Source: an uncultured Collinsella sp. (GTDB lineage Bacteria; Actinomycetota; Coriobacteriia; Coriobacteriales; Coriobacteriaceae). Taken from it: DNA of 17,866 nt. Numbering within the stretch: position 1 is the first letter of the stretch; each line of letters opens with the position of its first letter. This document shows positions 1 to 8,488 of the stretch, in pieces. The stretch is from contig UQXC01000039.1 in NCBI GenBank assembly GCA_900544995.1, positions 1 to 17,866 of the forward strand, read 5' to 3'. Below the pieces are notes generated by a model. That model saw only the letters and a program-made list of their open reading frames with translations. It searched no databases and had not been told where the DNA came from. A program made the translations under genes and the position numbers.

Positions 1-18
1 AGCCGACGTTAAACGGGG

Positions 19-44
19 GGGCGAGCCAGTCCCCTGGCTCGCCC
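19..44. terminator. GC-rich hairpin, possible terminator of the 311-3472/71-289 unit
   Basis: A perfect 11-bp inverted repeat (GGGCGAGCCAG / CTGGCTCGCCC) with a 4-base TCCC loop lies 26 bases beyond the stop codon of the small membrane protein gene. On the minus strand it is followed by CCCCGTTTAACG, so the U-tract is poor. On the plus strand it is followed by GCTTTCAATC. It could end minus-strand transcription or act in both directions. The hairpin is certain from sequence; the terminator role is inferred. Confidence 0.55.
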
Positions 45-70
45 GCTTTCAATCATGTAAATCGCCGTAT

Positions 71-289
71 CTACTCTGCAGACGAAGATCCACCATCAAC
101 GATTGCCTGCTCGGACTCAGGAATCCCATCGGCACCCGTACTCTGTTCTTGCTCCACCTCTTCGCTGATTGCGGAGGCGGGGGTCGAGCCCTTCGCACCC
201 ACGATGTAGGCAGCCCCAAATCCTAACGCAATGGCAATCAAGGTCAAAATCACGTAGACAGGCCAATGGCGCTTAATATACGAAAACAC
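71..289 (-). CDS. Small single-pass membrane protein, function unknown
   Basis: This 72-residue protein starts with GTG at 289, chosen because AAGGAG sits 5 bases upstream (AAGGAGTCAAC-GTG). A short basic N-terminus (YIKRHW) precedes one hydrophobic helix at about residues 11-30. The remaining 40 residues are acidic and rich in S, E and G, ending SSSAE, so the protein looks like a membrane anchor with a short disordered tail. There is no lipobox or clear signal-peptidase site. It begins 21 bases after the stop of the large M28-like membrane protein and is probably co-transcribed with it, which hints at a shared membrane role. I do not recognise the family. Confidence 0.6.
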   Translation of the reverse strand: MFSYIKRHWPVYVILTLIAIALGFGAAYIVGAKGSTPASAISEEVEQEQSTGADGIPESEQAIVDGGSSSAE

Positions 290-310
290 GTTGACTCCTT
301 AGAGCTCCGT

Positions 311-3300
311 CTACGAACGGCGGATAACCTCGGTCACGACCTCGGATACCGTAGCAATGTTCGTCGGGTTGACATTGTGGGGCAGGTCGTCCTCGGTACG
401 AGCGCAAGCCAGACGCGTGCCGTCCACGCCGGCGATGGTGAGGGCTCGGCGGCTCGCCTCGAGCGCGGCATAGGCATCGGTCTTGGCATAGGGCATCTCG
501 AGCGCGCCACAATCGACATGGAACGACTTGCAGACCTTGCTGACCAGGTTCATGATGCGGCGATCGCCCTTGAGCAGTTGTTGTTCGCCCTCGACCGTCA
601 CAACCGAAAGCCTACCGGCGCCGACGGATTCAAGATTGATGAAAAATACGCCGCGGAGCTTATCGCGATGCGAAGCCAAGAAGGCCTTCATGCCGGCGCC
701 ATCACAATCCGAGGCGCCCGTTGCCACAAACCAGATATCGTGACCAAGCAGCTCATCATCGCCCATAGAGGCGACAGCCGAGAGCATATCTTCGGAAGAA
801 GCGCCATCGGAAGACGTAGCGCCACCCTTCCAGCCATCGTTATCGTCCTCGAAGTTATCCCACGAACCGATACCGCGACCGGACTTCTTGGCATCGTAAT
901 CGTCTTCGACGCCCAGCCAGTCACTCATGCTGTCCTGCTCGTTTTTCTTTTTACGACCGAACAGGCCACCCAGGCCGCGCTTACGAGACTTGGGTGCCGC
1001 CGGGGCGGGAGCCGAAATGGTCTCGATCGGCTGCGCGCCCGACGCAACGGGCACAGGAGGCGCAACGGGTGCCGATGTGGGTTCGGGGCCCTGGGCGGTA
1101 GCAAAGGGGTCGTTGACCTGGGCAGAGGGATCGGGAAGGTCGAACAGCGACGTGCGAGACGCAACGTTTGCCTGCTTCATAGACGGCAGCGACGGATCGG
1201 GGACCGAAGCCAGCGGAGACGAGGAAGGTGCCGACGACGGATCGGGAACATTCATCTGCGGACGCGGCGATGCTTGGGAGGAAATCTGGGCCATAAGGGA
1301 ATCGACCGTTTCGTCCTGGGTGGGAGCGACATTGGCAACCGTGGCACCGGAACCACTCGGGGTCGGCATGGTGAAAATCTGCGTGGAGTAAGGCCTCGAC
1401 TCATCCGTTTCGAGAGTCTCGGAAACCGCAGGCACTTCCTCCTGCTCGGCCTCGGTCGAATCAGCCTGCTCGGCTGCCGCGTATTGCTCTTCGCCAGAGT
1501 TGGCCTCGACGGGCTCGTCCTCGGCAGCATCAATGGGCTCGTCATCGTCCACCACGTCGCCCTGTTCATCGGAAACAGGAAGGGGCTCGGCAATCGCGGT
1601 GCCCTGCTTTTCAAACGTTATCGTGGAATCGAACTTCGCGGCATCAAACGACATGGTGCTATCGACGTGCTGCTGAGCCTCGAAAGACGTCGTCGCCTCA
1701 ACAACATCCGCGGACGCCGGTTGCTGGGACTCAAAGGACGTTGTAGCTTCGGCGGCGTCGACGGGCGCGGACTGCATAGCCTCGTTCTGCTCGAACTCTT
1801 GCGCCGCGTGCTCACGTGCCGCCTCGGCTGCCTGCTGCTGAGCGATAGCCTCCTGCTCGGCAGCCTCGCGTGCGGCAGCGCGCTTCTCCTCGAAATCGTC
1901 GACAAATTTCTTGCCCTTTGCAAGCGCACCCTTAAAGAAGTTGGAAGCGCTGGCGCCAATCGACGAGAACGCGGATGCAATGTCGGCATGGGGCGTTGCC
2001 GCGGGAATCTCGGCCGAGAAATCAGTATCGCTCTCGTAAGACACGCGCCTCGGCTGTTCAACGTAATCGTCGTCAGACTCGTCCGCAACGTCTTGCGCCG
2101 GCGCGGCGGGAGCCAAAACGTCCAGTCCTGCCGCGGGATCGATCGCGGACACCGCCTCGGGCTCGGCAACGGCAGCGGCAACCGCGGCAGACTCATCATC
2201 CACGGTGACAGAGGGCGCAGGTGCAGTCACGACGGGGGCAGGCTCGGGCTCAAACGTCGGCTCCTCGCCCTCCTCGTAATCGAGCGTGCAGGACTCGGGA
2301 AGCATTCCGAGCGCACGGATGGCATCCGAACCAAAGCGGATGTTGCCGGCGGCGTTGCGATAGAGCTTGGGCTCGGCCGCGGCAGGCTCCTCCGCCGGCT
2401 CGGCAGCGGGAACCTCGTCATTGAACTCTTCGGCCTGGGCAGCCTGGTTCTGATCCTCGGGCACGATGGCGCCAATCAGCGTCTCGTCGGCAGACGCACC
2501 CTCAAAGCCCTCGATCTGCTCGTCGAAAGCCTCACCCTGTTCGGGCTCGGTCTGAGCGTCGGGAGCAATCGGCTGACCGAACTCGTCCTCGGCGTAGGTA
2601 GGCTCTTCATACTCGATGGTGTTGCCGTAGTCGTTTTGCTGCTGGGCCGCGGCATATTCCGCCGCTGCGCGCGCCATTTCCTCGGCGCGACGCTTCTGCT
2701 CCCCAAAATAGGTATCGAACGGAACATCGTCGGAAAACTCGTTTTCGCCCTGGAAGGGAGCAACGTTGTCCATAACGCCGAGCATAGCGGCGACAGAAGA
2801 CTTGTTGCACACCGCGCCGGACGTATAGGGAAGAATGTGGCGGTTAGAGATGATGTTTGCCGCGTTGGCAAGTGCAACGAGGGAAGCGAGGATCGCGACA
2901 ATCCACAGCAGAACCTTGAGCGCGCCGGGGAGCGGCAGGATACGCAGGATGGCAACGGCAGCAGGGGCAACCGTGGCAATGGGCAACAGCTTGGCGATAA
3001 GCGCACGATACGAAGCATAGGGCTCGCGGGCGAGCAGCTCAGCACGGGGAGAGTCGTAGTGTGCGACAACGACCACCGGGCGGTTACGCGGGGACGCGAG
3101 CGGGCCCGAGGCCTTGTGGTAGGCGATGACATTTTGGCTCACGCCCGTCTTGCCCAGACGCGAAACCACGGGGTGGCCCGTGCGCTCGAGCACGTAAAGA
3201 ACGGCGCCGACAATAGCCAGCAAGGTGCCGACCAAGCCGATACCGCCGCCGATGCCCATCAGCAGGGCGCCGGCAAACGCAAGAATACCGGTAACGGCAA

Positions 3301-3472
3301 ATGCCAATCTACTGGGCGCCGGGGCATTGAACTCCTGAACCTCGGGATCAAAGCCGTGGTTGCGGAAGATCTGAGCGATATCCTCGGCAGCCAAGCGCTC
3401 TTCTTCGCTGCATGCCGGCGTAATGCCGGTGTTCTGCAGCAGGTGGTTAATATAGTTCTGGGTGTTCGCCAT
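311..3472 (-). CDS. Four-helix membrane protein with a split, degenerate M28-type peptidase domain
   Basis: This protein has 1053 residues. The ATG at 3472 is preferred over an upstream in-frame codon because GGAG lies 5 bases before it. Predicted membrane helices are at about 55-73, 76-95, 157-179 and 184-205. The first M28-like motif (VVVVAHYDS, H138/D140) lies between helices 2 and 3. A second (GAVCNKSSVAAML, 219-231) follows helix 4. About 660 acidic, low-complexity residues then intervene before the C-terminal half (WFVATGASDCDGAGMKAF, 914-931; INLESVG, 945-951; ARTEDDLPHNVNP, 1024-1036). By eye, most M28 metal or catalytic positions are changed: Asp to Cys222, Glu-Glu to Ser921-Asp922, Asp to Glu948, His to Arg1025. 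It may therefore be a pseudoenzyme. The insert holds a charged helical stretch (about 515-565) and a basic patch (828-843, RKRGLGGLFGRKKK). An even number of helices puts both half-domains on one side, probably the cytoplasm. The family assignment is moderately sure; the role is unknown. Confidence 0.75.
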   Translation of the reverse strand: MANTQNYINHLLQNTGITPACSEEERLAAEDIAQIFRNHGFDPEVQEFNAPAPSRLAFAVTGILAFAGALLMGIGGGIGLVGTLLAIVGAVLYVLERTGHPVVSRLGKTGVSQNVIAYHKASGPLASPRNRPVVVVAHYDSPRAELLAREPYASYRALIAKLLPIATVAPAAVAILRILPLPGALKVLLWIVAILASLVALANAANIISNRHILPYTSGAVCNKSSVAAMLGVMDNVAPFQGENEFSDDVPFDTYFGEQKRRAEEMARAAAEYAAAQQQNDYGNTIEYEEPTYAEDEFGQPIAPDAQTEPEQGEAFDEQIEGFEGASADETLIGAIVPEDQNQAAQAEEFNDEVPAAEPAEEPAAAEPKLYRNAAGNIRFGSDAIRALGMLPESCTLDYEEGEEPTFEPEPAPVVTAPAPSVTVDDESAAVAAAVAEPEAVSAIDPAAGLDVLAPAAPAQDVADESDDDYVEQPRRVSYESDTDFSAEIPAATPHADIASAFSSIGASASNFFKGALAKGKKFVDDFEEKRAAAREAAEQEAIAQQQAAEAAREHAAQEFEQNEAMQSAPVDAAEATTSFESQQPASADVVEATTSFEAQQHVDSTMSFDAAKFDSTITFEKQGTAIAEPLPVSDEQGDVVDDDEPIDAAEDEPVEANSGEEQYAAAEQADSTEAEQEEVPAVSETLETDESRPYSTQIFTMPTPSGSGATVANVAPTQDETVDSLMAQISSQASPRPQMNVPDPSSAPSSSPLASVPDPSLPSMKQANVASRTSLFDLPDPSAQVNDPFATAQGPEPTSAPVAPPVPVASGAQPIETISAPAPAAPKSRKRGLGGLFGRKKKNEQDSMSDWLGVEDDYDAKKSGRGIGSWDNFEDDNDGWKGGATSSDGASSEDMLSAVASMGDDELLGHDIWFVATGASDCDGAGMKAFLASHRDKLRGVFFINLESVGAGRLSVVTVEGEQQLLKGDRRIMNLVSKVCKSFHVDCGALEMPYAKTDAYAALEASRRALTIAGVDGTRLACARTEDDLPHNVNPTNIATVSEVVTEVIRRS

Positions 3473-3670
3473 GTGCGCTCCACATCCATAATCCGACAAA
3501 TAGGCCCAATGCTTGCACATTAGAACCGTATATAGTCGAAAGTATACCTCGAGCGAGCGCAAACGACCGAATTCGAGCCATCTTAACGCCCCGAGCGGAC
3601 AAGGATATAGCCTAATCTCCATATCGGACTAAAATCATGGCAGCAAACCACCTTCTCATGCGAGGACTCT
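3473..3670. promoter_or_regulatory. Divergent intergenic region between the M28-like gene and the WYL pair
   Basis: These 198 bases separate two divergent genes and must hold both promoters. For the plus strand, TTAACG (3583-3588) and TATAGC (3606-3611) are 17 bases apart, a weak but correctly spaced sigma-A-type pair. TAAAAT at 3630-3635 is another possible -10. On the minus strand, AT-rich hexamers occur (TATACT and TATATA around 3529-3549), but I see no well-spaced -35. The ribosome binding sites are clear on both sides: GGAG for the leftward gene, GAGG 5 bases before the ATG at 3671. No convincing operator palindrome was seen. Confidence 0.35.
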
Positions 3671-4693
3671 ATGACGGCAAGCGACGCGACCGCGACAATT
3701 AAAAAGGGAAATTCGGAGCCCAGTTTCGATAAAACGGCTCAGCGCATCCTCAATCTTTTCTTTGTGCTCAACAGCTCCCCCGAACCGCTGACGACCGAGC
3801 AGATCGTCTTGGATTCTGACCTGGGATATGGCTCGGGCAATATCGACTCGGATAAGCGCAAGTTTCGGCGCGATCGTGACAAACTGCTCGAGCGTGGCAT
3901 CTTAATCAAGGAGGTTCGCCCCGCCGGTGCGCAGGAGACCGAGGAAAGCTCGTGGACAATCGACCGCGAGCACACCTTTGCGGCAGGCGGCCTCATCACC
4001 GCAGACGACGCCGATATCCTGCTCAACGCCATCGACCAGACACTAGCGGCCGGCTCATCCACTTTTGCCGCACCGCTTGCCGATATTCGCTCCAAGATTG
4101 CCTACCTCACCGGTAGGACGACGGTGGACGAGGCGCCGATCCGCCGCTCTCCCACCGTCGATGCGGTATGGAGCGCCTTTGCCGAGCGATGCGCGCTGCG
4201 ATTTTTATATCAGAACGGACGCGGCGAGCAGAAAGAACGTACCGTCTGCATATACGGCATGTTCGAGCGCGAGGGCGTGGCGTACTTCTGCGGCCTCGAC
4301 AACGTCACCGACGACATCAGGACATTCCGCTGCGACCGTATCGTTCGCGCTTGGCGTCCCTCAAAGGCCTACGCCATCCCTGCGGACTTCAACCTCAGCG
4401 ATTACCTGTTCTTTGAATTCGATTTTGCCGACCGACCGCCCGTTGCAGCTACGTTCTCGTTCGCCCCTCAGACGCAGATCGATATGATCAACGGCCTCAC
4501 GCGCGGGCGAGGTGAGCTCGCGCACACCGATGCGGGATGGACCTGGACCGTTGACGTGCGCGATCTTGAAGCCGCCGCCTCATTTTGCATGGCCCACGCC
4601 ATGGACGGCATGAGGCCTGTGGCCCCCAAATCGCTCAAACAGGCATGGAACCACCTCATCGAAAGGACGGTGCACGAGTATGCCCGTGCGTAA
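3671..4693 (+). CDS. WYL-domain transcriptional regulator, PafB-like
   Basis: This 340-residue protein probably binds DNA and a nucleic-acid-type ligand. The N-terminus (about 20-100) looks like a winged helix: SFDKTAQRILNLFFVLN, then TTEQIV, then a recognition-type stretch KRKFRRDRDKLLERGI (62-77). The WYL domain lies at about 165-235 (VAYFCGLDN and IRTFRCDRIVRAW), followed by a WCX-type C-terminal part (about 240-330). The start has GAGG 5 bases upstream. Its last 14 bases overlap a second WYL gene, the arrangement of the actinobacterial pafB-pafC pair, which forms a heterodimeric DNA-damage regulator. No proteasome or Pup genes are visible here, so PafB identity is inferred from architecture only. 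Confidence 0.82.
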   Translation: MTASDATATIKKGNSEPSFDKTAQRILNLFFVLNSSPEPLTTEQIVLDSDLGYGSGNIDSDKRKFRRDRDKLLERGILIKEVRPAGAQETEESSWTIDREHTFAAGGLITADDADILLNAIDQTLAAGSSTFAAPLADIRSKIAYLTGRTTVDEAPIRRSPTVDAVWSAFAERCALRFLYQNGRGEQKERTVCIYGMFEREGVAYFCGLDNVTDDIRTFRCDRIVRAWRPSKAYAIPADFNLSDYLFFEFDFADRPPVAATFSFAPQTQIDMINGLTRGRGELAHTDAGWTWTVDVRDLEAAASFCMAHAMDGMRPVAPKSLKQAWNHLIERTVHEYARA

Positions 4694-5597
4694 ACTCACC
4701 AGCGAGCAGAGGCTCTCGCGCGCCATCGACATCATGGAGGCCCTCTACGCCGCCGGCGAGAGCGGCATGACACGAACCGAGATTTGCAGTCGCTTTGACA
4801 TCACGGGGGTGTCGCTCGACGAGATTCTCGAGATCGTCTCGACGCTCGCGGACCGAGAATCGGGCGCGCGCATCATCTGCGAATGCCACGGCGAGCGTGT
4901 GGTCCTCACCGGTGACGCCGGGCGCGTGCTACCGTTGCGCCTGAGTGCCGCCGAGGGCGCTGTGCTCAACCATGAACTTGAATCGTTGGAGATCGAGCCG
5001 CAGACGGCGGCTCGGATTCGACATGCTCTTCTACCCGAAGAGCTCGGCTACAACCAGCGCGTCTTTGACACCGTCAACCACGGGTCGCACTGGCAGCAGC
5101 TGAGCTGCGCCATTCAGGACGGCGTTCGCTGCCGCATCTCGTATCGCTCGATGGACGATGCACGGCCGCGCGAGCGTCTGGTCGACCCCTTGCGCATTAC
5201 GGCAAACGGCGACCAAACATACCTGATTGCCTGGGACATCGCGGTCGATGAACAGCGCACCTATCGCATGGATAAAATCGAGGGACTCACCTTGACGGAA
5301 GACTCCGTTGTGTCTCACGCACCGGATGTCGCATCCCTCCACGATTCCCTTGCCCGGACGCAGCGTAGCGCAAAGCTCCTGATGCCATTCGATATGGCGG
5401 AACATCTGGACTGGGCCGGCATCACCCTAATCGAGCGCAGCGGGGCAGACATGGCAACGGTAACCGTGCATTACGGCTCCGAGCGTTGGCTACTGAGCCA
5501 GATAATCGCAGCGGGCGGAGCCATCCGCATCTTGGATGACCCCGCCCTGTCAAAGCGTCTGTGCAATATGGCAAAAACCCTCGTCTGTCCGCTTTAG
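4680..5597 (+). CDS. WYL-domain transcriptional regulator, PafC-like
   Basis: This 305-residue partner of the preceding gene starts with ATG at 4680, inside the upstream coding region (14-base overlap). It has no strong Shine-Dalgarno of its own, which fits translational coupling. An N-terminal helix-turn-helix is suggested at about 8-60 (MTRTEICSRFDITGVSLDEIL). The WYL core is around TYLIAWDIAVDEQRTYRMDKI (180-200), where the usual W-Y-L is T-Y-L and Arg196 sits in the conserved YRMDKI stretch. A WCX-like C-terminal region ends near 303. The stop codon (5595-5597) overlaps that of the convergent DinG-type gene. PafBC in mycobacteria activates DNA-repair genes; whether this pair does the same is inference. 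Confidence 0.8.
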   Translation: MPVRKLTSEQRLSRAIDIMEALYAAGESGMTRTEICSRFDITGVSLDEILEIVSTLADRESGARIICECHGERVVLTGDAGRVLPLRLSAAEGAVLNHELESLEIEPQTAARIRHALLPEELGYNQRVFDTVNHGSHWQQLSCAIQDGVRCRISYRSMDDARPRERLVDPLRITANGDQTYLIAWDIAVDEQRTYRMDKIEGLTLTEDSVVSHAPDVASLHDSLARTQRSAKLLMPFDMAEHLDWAGITLIERSGADMATVTVHYGSERWLLSQIIAAGGAIRILDDPALSKRLCNMAKTLVCPL

Positions 5598-8488
5598 CGC
5601 CGCCGCTCGTGGCGTGCGCGCCACAGTTGCAGATAGTGCCCGATCTGCGCCGATTCGATGCGCTGGTAGGAGCTCGTGGGCAGCGACGTTAAGAACTTCT
5701 TTCCGTAGCCCTTCGTCACCAGGCGCGGGTCGGCCAGAATCAGCACGCCGCAATCGGTCGAAGAGCGGATAAGGCGCCCGGCCGCCTGCTTGACCTCGAG
5801 CACCGCCTCGGGCAGCGAATAGCGCGCCCAAGCGCGGTCTTCGCGTAGGTTACGCTCGCACGAGAGCGGATCCGTGGGACTCGAGAACGGCAGCTTGGGA
5901 ATGATGACGCAGCGCAGCGTCTCGCCGCTGGCGTCGAATCCCTCCCAGAAGGCCTTAAGCGCAAAAAGCGACGAGGTCGGCTCGTTGATAAACCGGTCGC
6001 GCAGGCGACGAGGAGATGAGTTGCGCTGCTGGCAGTTGAGTTCCAGACCCGCACGGGCCATCTTGGGCTCAACGCGGGCGTACAGGTCTTCCATGTCGCG
6101 CCGATTGGTGAACAGCGTGAGCACCGATCCGCCCATGGCAAGATGGGCGTCGACCAGCACGCGCTCGAGCGCCGTAAGATAGCTCTCACGATCGCGCGGA
6201 TCGGGGATATCGCCCGCAACGACTACAGCCATGTTCGAATCGAAGTCGTAGCTCGAATCCAAGTGCAACGATGAGGATGTTGAAGCACCGATGCGATCGA
6301 GGCCGACCGCGTGGTTAAAGTGTTCAAAGCTTTTGGACACCGTCATGGTCGCCGAGGCAAAGATAGCCGTGTGAACCTCGGGCAGCCACTCGGTTGCCAA
6401 GGCCTCGCCAATGTCGATGCGCTCTGCAGTCATTGACTCTCCGCCGGCACGCAACCTGCGATTGACCTGCAGCGAATACACGTAGTGTTCATCGGTGCCA
6501 TCAATGATGAGCTTGAGGTTCTCGGCCAGCTCGTGCAGGCGGCGCGAGATATCACCCAAGTCGACAACAACCTCGGGCTTGTCGGCGGCGACGGCTTGCA
6601 CCAGCGCGTCGACGCTCTTGTCAGCCTGTTCCAATGCGTCGATGGCAGCGTAGGCCGACTGTAAGAAATCATGCCAGTCGTCAGATTCGCGCAGCTCGGG
6701 GCCAATCCATAGATTGGCATTGTCATAACCCCCACGGGCACGGCGACCGAGCTCGCGAACGCCATCGAACACGTCGGCGATTGCCATGCTCGCGCGCGCA
6801 ACCGTCGACGTTGCCTTGGCAGTAAGGCCCAGATAGAGCGTAGAGCCCTCGGAGGTTGCCAAATCACGGGAAACCTGGCTTAGCGCGCCGGCGCTCGAGC
6901 CACCCAGGCGCTCAAACAGAACGCGTGATTCGTCCGCCGACACCACGCGCGCCCACTGACGGCGCGCCTCGCGCTCGATGGAATGGGCTTCGTCGATTAC
7001 CCAATGACGAATCGGAGGCAAAATCCTGCCCTCGGCCGCGACATTGCGGAACAGCAGGGAATGGTTGGTGACCACCACATCGGCATGCGCCGCACGACGG
7101 CGAGCGCCGTGGACCAAACATTTATCAGGGAAAAACGGGCAGAGGCGGCGAGCACACTCGCGCGAGGCCGTCGTAAAGTCGGGGCGGTTGACGCTGCGCC
7201 ACCGAATGCCGAGCGAGTCGAGGTCGCCATCGGCTGATTGGCAGACGTACGCCATAATGACCGCGACCGCCGTGAGTGTGTCCGCCGGATCGCGCTTGGT
7301 GGTAATCTCGACCTGGCCACGGCTCATGCGCTCAAGCTTGCGCAGGCACGGATAGTGGTCATAGCCCTTGAGAGCGCAAAATGACAGACCACCGTCCAGT
7401 TGCTCGGCAAGTTTTGGCAGCTCATGGTACATGAGCTGGTCGGCAAGATTGTTCGATTTGGTCGCAATACCAACCGTGATGTTGTTACGGCGCGCTGCCT
7501 CAGCAAAAGGTACCAGATAGGCCATCGATTTGCCGACGCCTGTGCCCGCCTCAATTACACGATGAGTGCCCGTGACCAGCGCATCGCGGACCTCGAGCGC
7601 CATCGCGATCTGCTCATCACGCGGCTCGTAAGTGGGATACATGCGATTGACCAGGCCACCTGGCGCATAGTCTGCCTCAATCTCCTCACGACTCGGCATC
7701 TTGAGGACCGGCAGTTCGTCGGCGTCCACCCGATCGTCGGCGCGATCGGCCTTGAGAACGTCAGCACGAGCGGCGCTGAGAGAGAAGATAGAACCAGGGT
7801 TCTGCCCTGCCAAGAATGAGAAGATAGGACGATAGGACCAAGGCACATCCGGATGCATGTCGGCTAGGCGCGCCATGAGGCCCTGGGGCAAGTCGGTGAG
7901 CGCCACGAGCAACACGCGCCATACGCCACACAGGGCGTCGACGTCGGCATTGGCACGGTGTGATACCGAGTCACAGCCAAACAGATCGGCCATAAAAGAC
8001 AGCTTGTGCGAGGCCAGGCGCGGAAGCGCGATTCGCGACAGCGCCAGCGAATCGATCCAAATATCGCTCACGTTGACGCCGCCTTTGACCGACTCGATAA
8101 ACGAGCGGTCGAACGTGGCGTTATGTGCGATCACCGGGCAACCTCCGACAAAATCGGCGAGAGCGGCGACGGCCTCAACGGCCGACGGGGCATCTGCCAC
8201 ATCGGCATTTGTAATGCTCGTGAGCTCGGTAATCTCGGCGGGAATCAGCTGCTTGGGATGCACGAAGGTATCGAAGCGGTCGACGATCTCGCGGCCCGAA
8301 AGACGGGCCGCCGAGATCTCGATCAGCTCGTTGTCCTGCACCGAAAGACCTGTGGTCTCGGTATCGAGGACAATCACATCTTCCTCGATAAGGCCGAAGG
8401 ACTGCGTTTTGGCGCGCTCGGCAAGCGTGGCATAGGAGTCGATGACAAACTGCGGCGTTCCTGACGAAACCGCGTCCTCGATTAGCAT
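5594..8488 (-). CDS. dinG: DinG-type superfamily 2 helicase with N-terminal DEDDh exonuclease domain
   Basis: This 964-residue protein joins two DNA-processing modules. Residues about 38-195 form a DnaQ-like 3'-5' exonuclease: D42 and E44 in LDTETTGL, D127 in HNATFDRSF, H177 and D182 in SHRANADVDA. Residues about 280-960 form an XPD/DinG helicase: Walker A EAGTGVGKS (313-321), DEAH at 499-502, SATMT (712-716), and motif VI QAAGRLIRS (901-909). Four cysteines between Walker A and DEAH (C381, C445, C450, C457, followed by ADVVVTNHSLLF) match an XPD-type iron-sulfur site. The ATG at 8488 overlaps the ddl stop by 7 bases, so translation is probably coupled. The predicted role is ATP-dependent unwinding in DNA repair or at replication obstacles. 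Confidence 0.92.
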   Translation of the reverse strand: MLIEDAVSSGTPQFVIDSYATLAERAKTQSFGLIEEDVIVLDTETTGLSVQDNELIEISAARLSGREIVDRFDTFVHPKQLIPAEITELTSITNADVADAPSAVEAVAALADFVGGCPVIAHNATFDRSFIESVKGGVNVSDIWIDSLALSRIALPRLASHKLSFMADLFGCDSVSHRANADVDALCGVWRVLLVALTDLPQGLMARLADMHPDVPWSYRPIFSFLAGQNPGSIFSLSAARADVLKADRADDRVDADELPVLKMPSREEIEADYAPGGLVNRMYPTYEPRDEQIAMALEVRDALVTGTHRVIEAGTGVGKSMAYLVPFAEAARRNNITVGIATKSNNLADQLMYHELPKLAEQLDGGLSFCALKGYDHYPCLRKLERMSRGQVEITTKRDPADTLTAVAVIMAYVCQSADGDLDSLGIRWRSVNRPDFTTASRECARRLCPFFPDKCLVHGARRRAAHADVVVTNHSLLFRNVAAEGRILPPIRHWVIDEAHSIEREARRQWARVVSADESRVLFERLGGSSAGALSQVSRDLATSEGSTLYLGLTAKATSTVARASMAIADVFDGVRELGRRARGGYDNANLWIGPELRESDDWHDFLQSAYAAIDALEQADKSVDALVQAVAADKPEVVVDLGDISRRLHELAENLKLIIDGTDEHYVYSLQVNRRLRAGGESMTAERIDIGEALATEWLPEVHTAIFASATMTVSKSFEHFNHAVGLDRIGASTSSSLHLDSSYDFDSNMAVVVAGDIPDPRDRESYLTALERVLVDAHLAMGGSVLTLFTNRRDMEDLYARVEPKMARAGLELNCQQRNSSPRRLRDRFINEPTSSLFALKAFWEGFDASGETLRCVIIPKLPFSSPTDPLSCERNLREDRAWARYSLPEAVLEVKQAAGRLIRSSTDCGVLILADPRLVTKGYGKKFLTSLPTSSYQRIESAQIGHYLQLWRARHERRR

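Noticed and set aside
266..3523. Very long open frame on the plus strand opposite the M28-like gene
   Set aside because: Its translation is Arg/Gly/Leu-rich without domains, it has no good ribosome site, and the opposite strand encodes a protein with recognisable motifs and membrane helices. It is open because of GC-rich codon bias.
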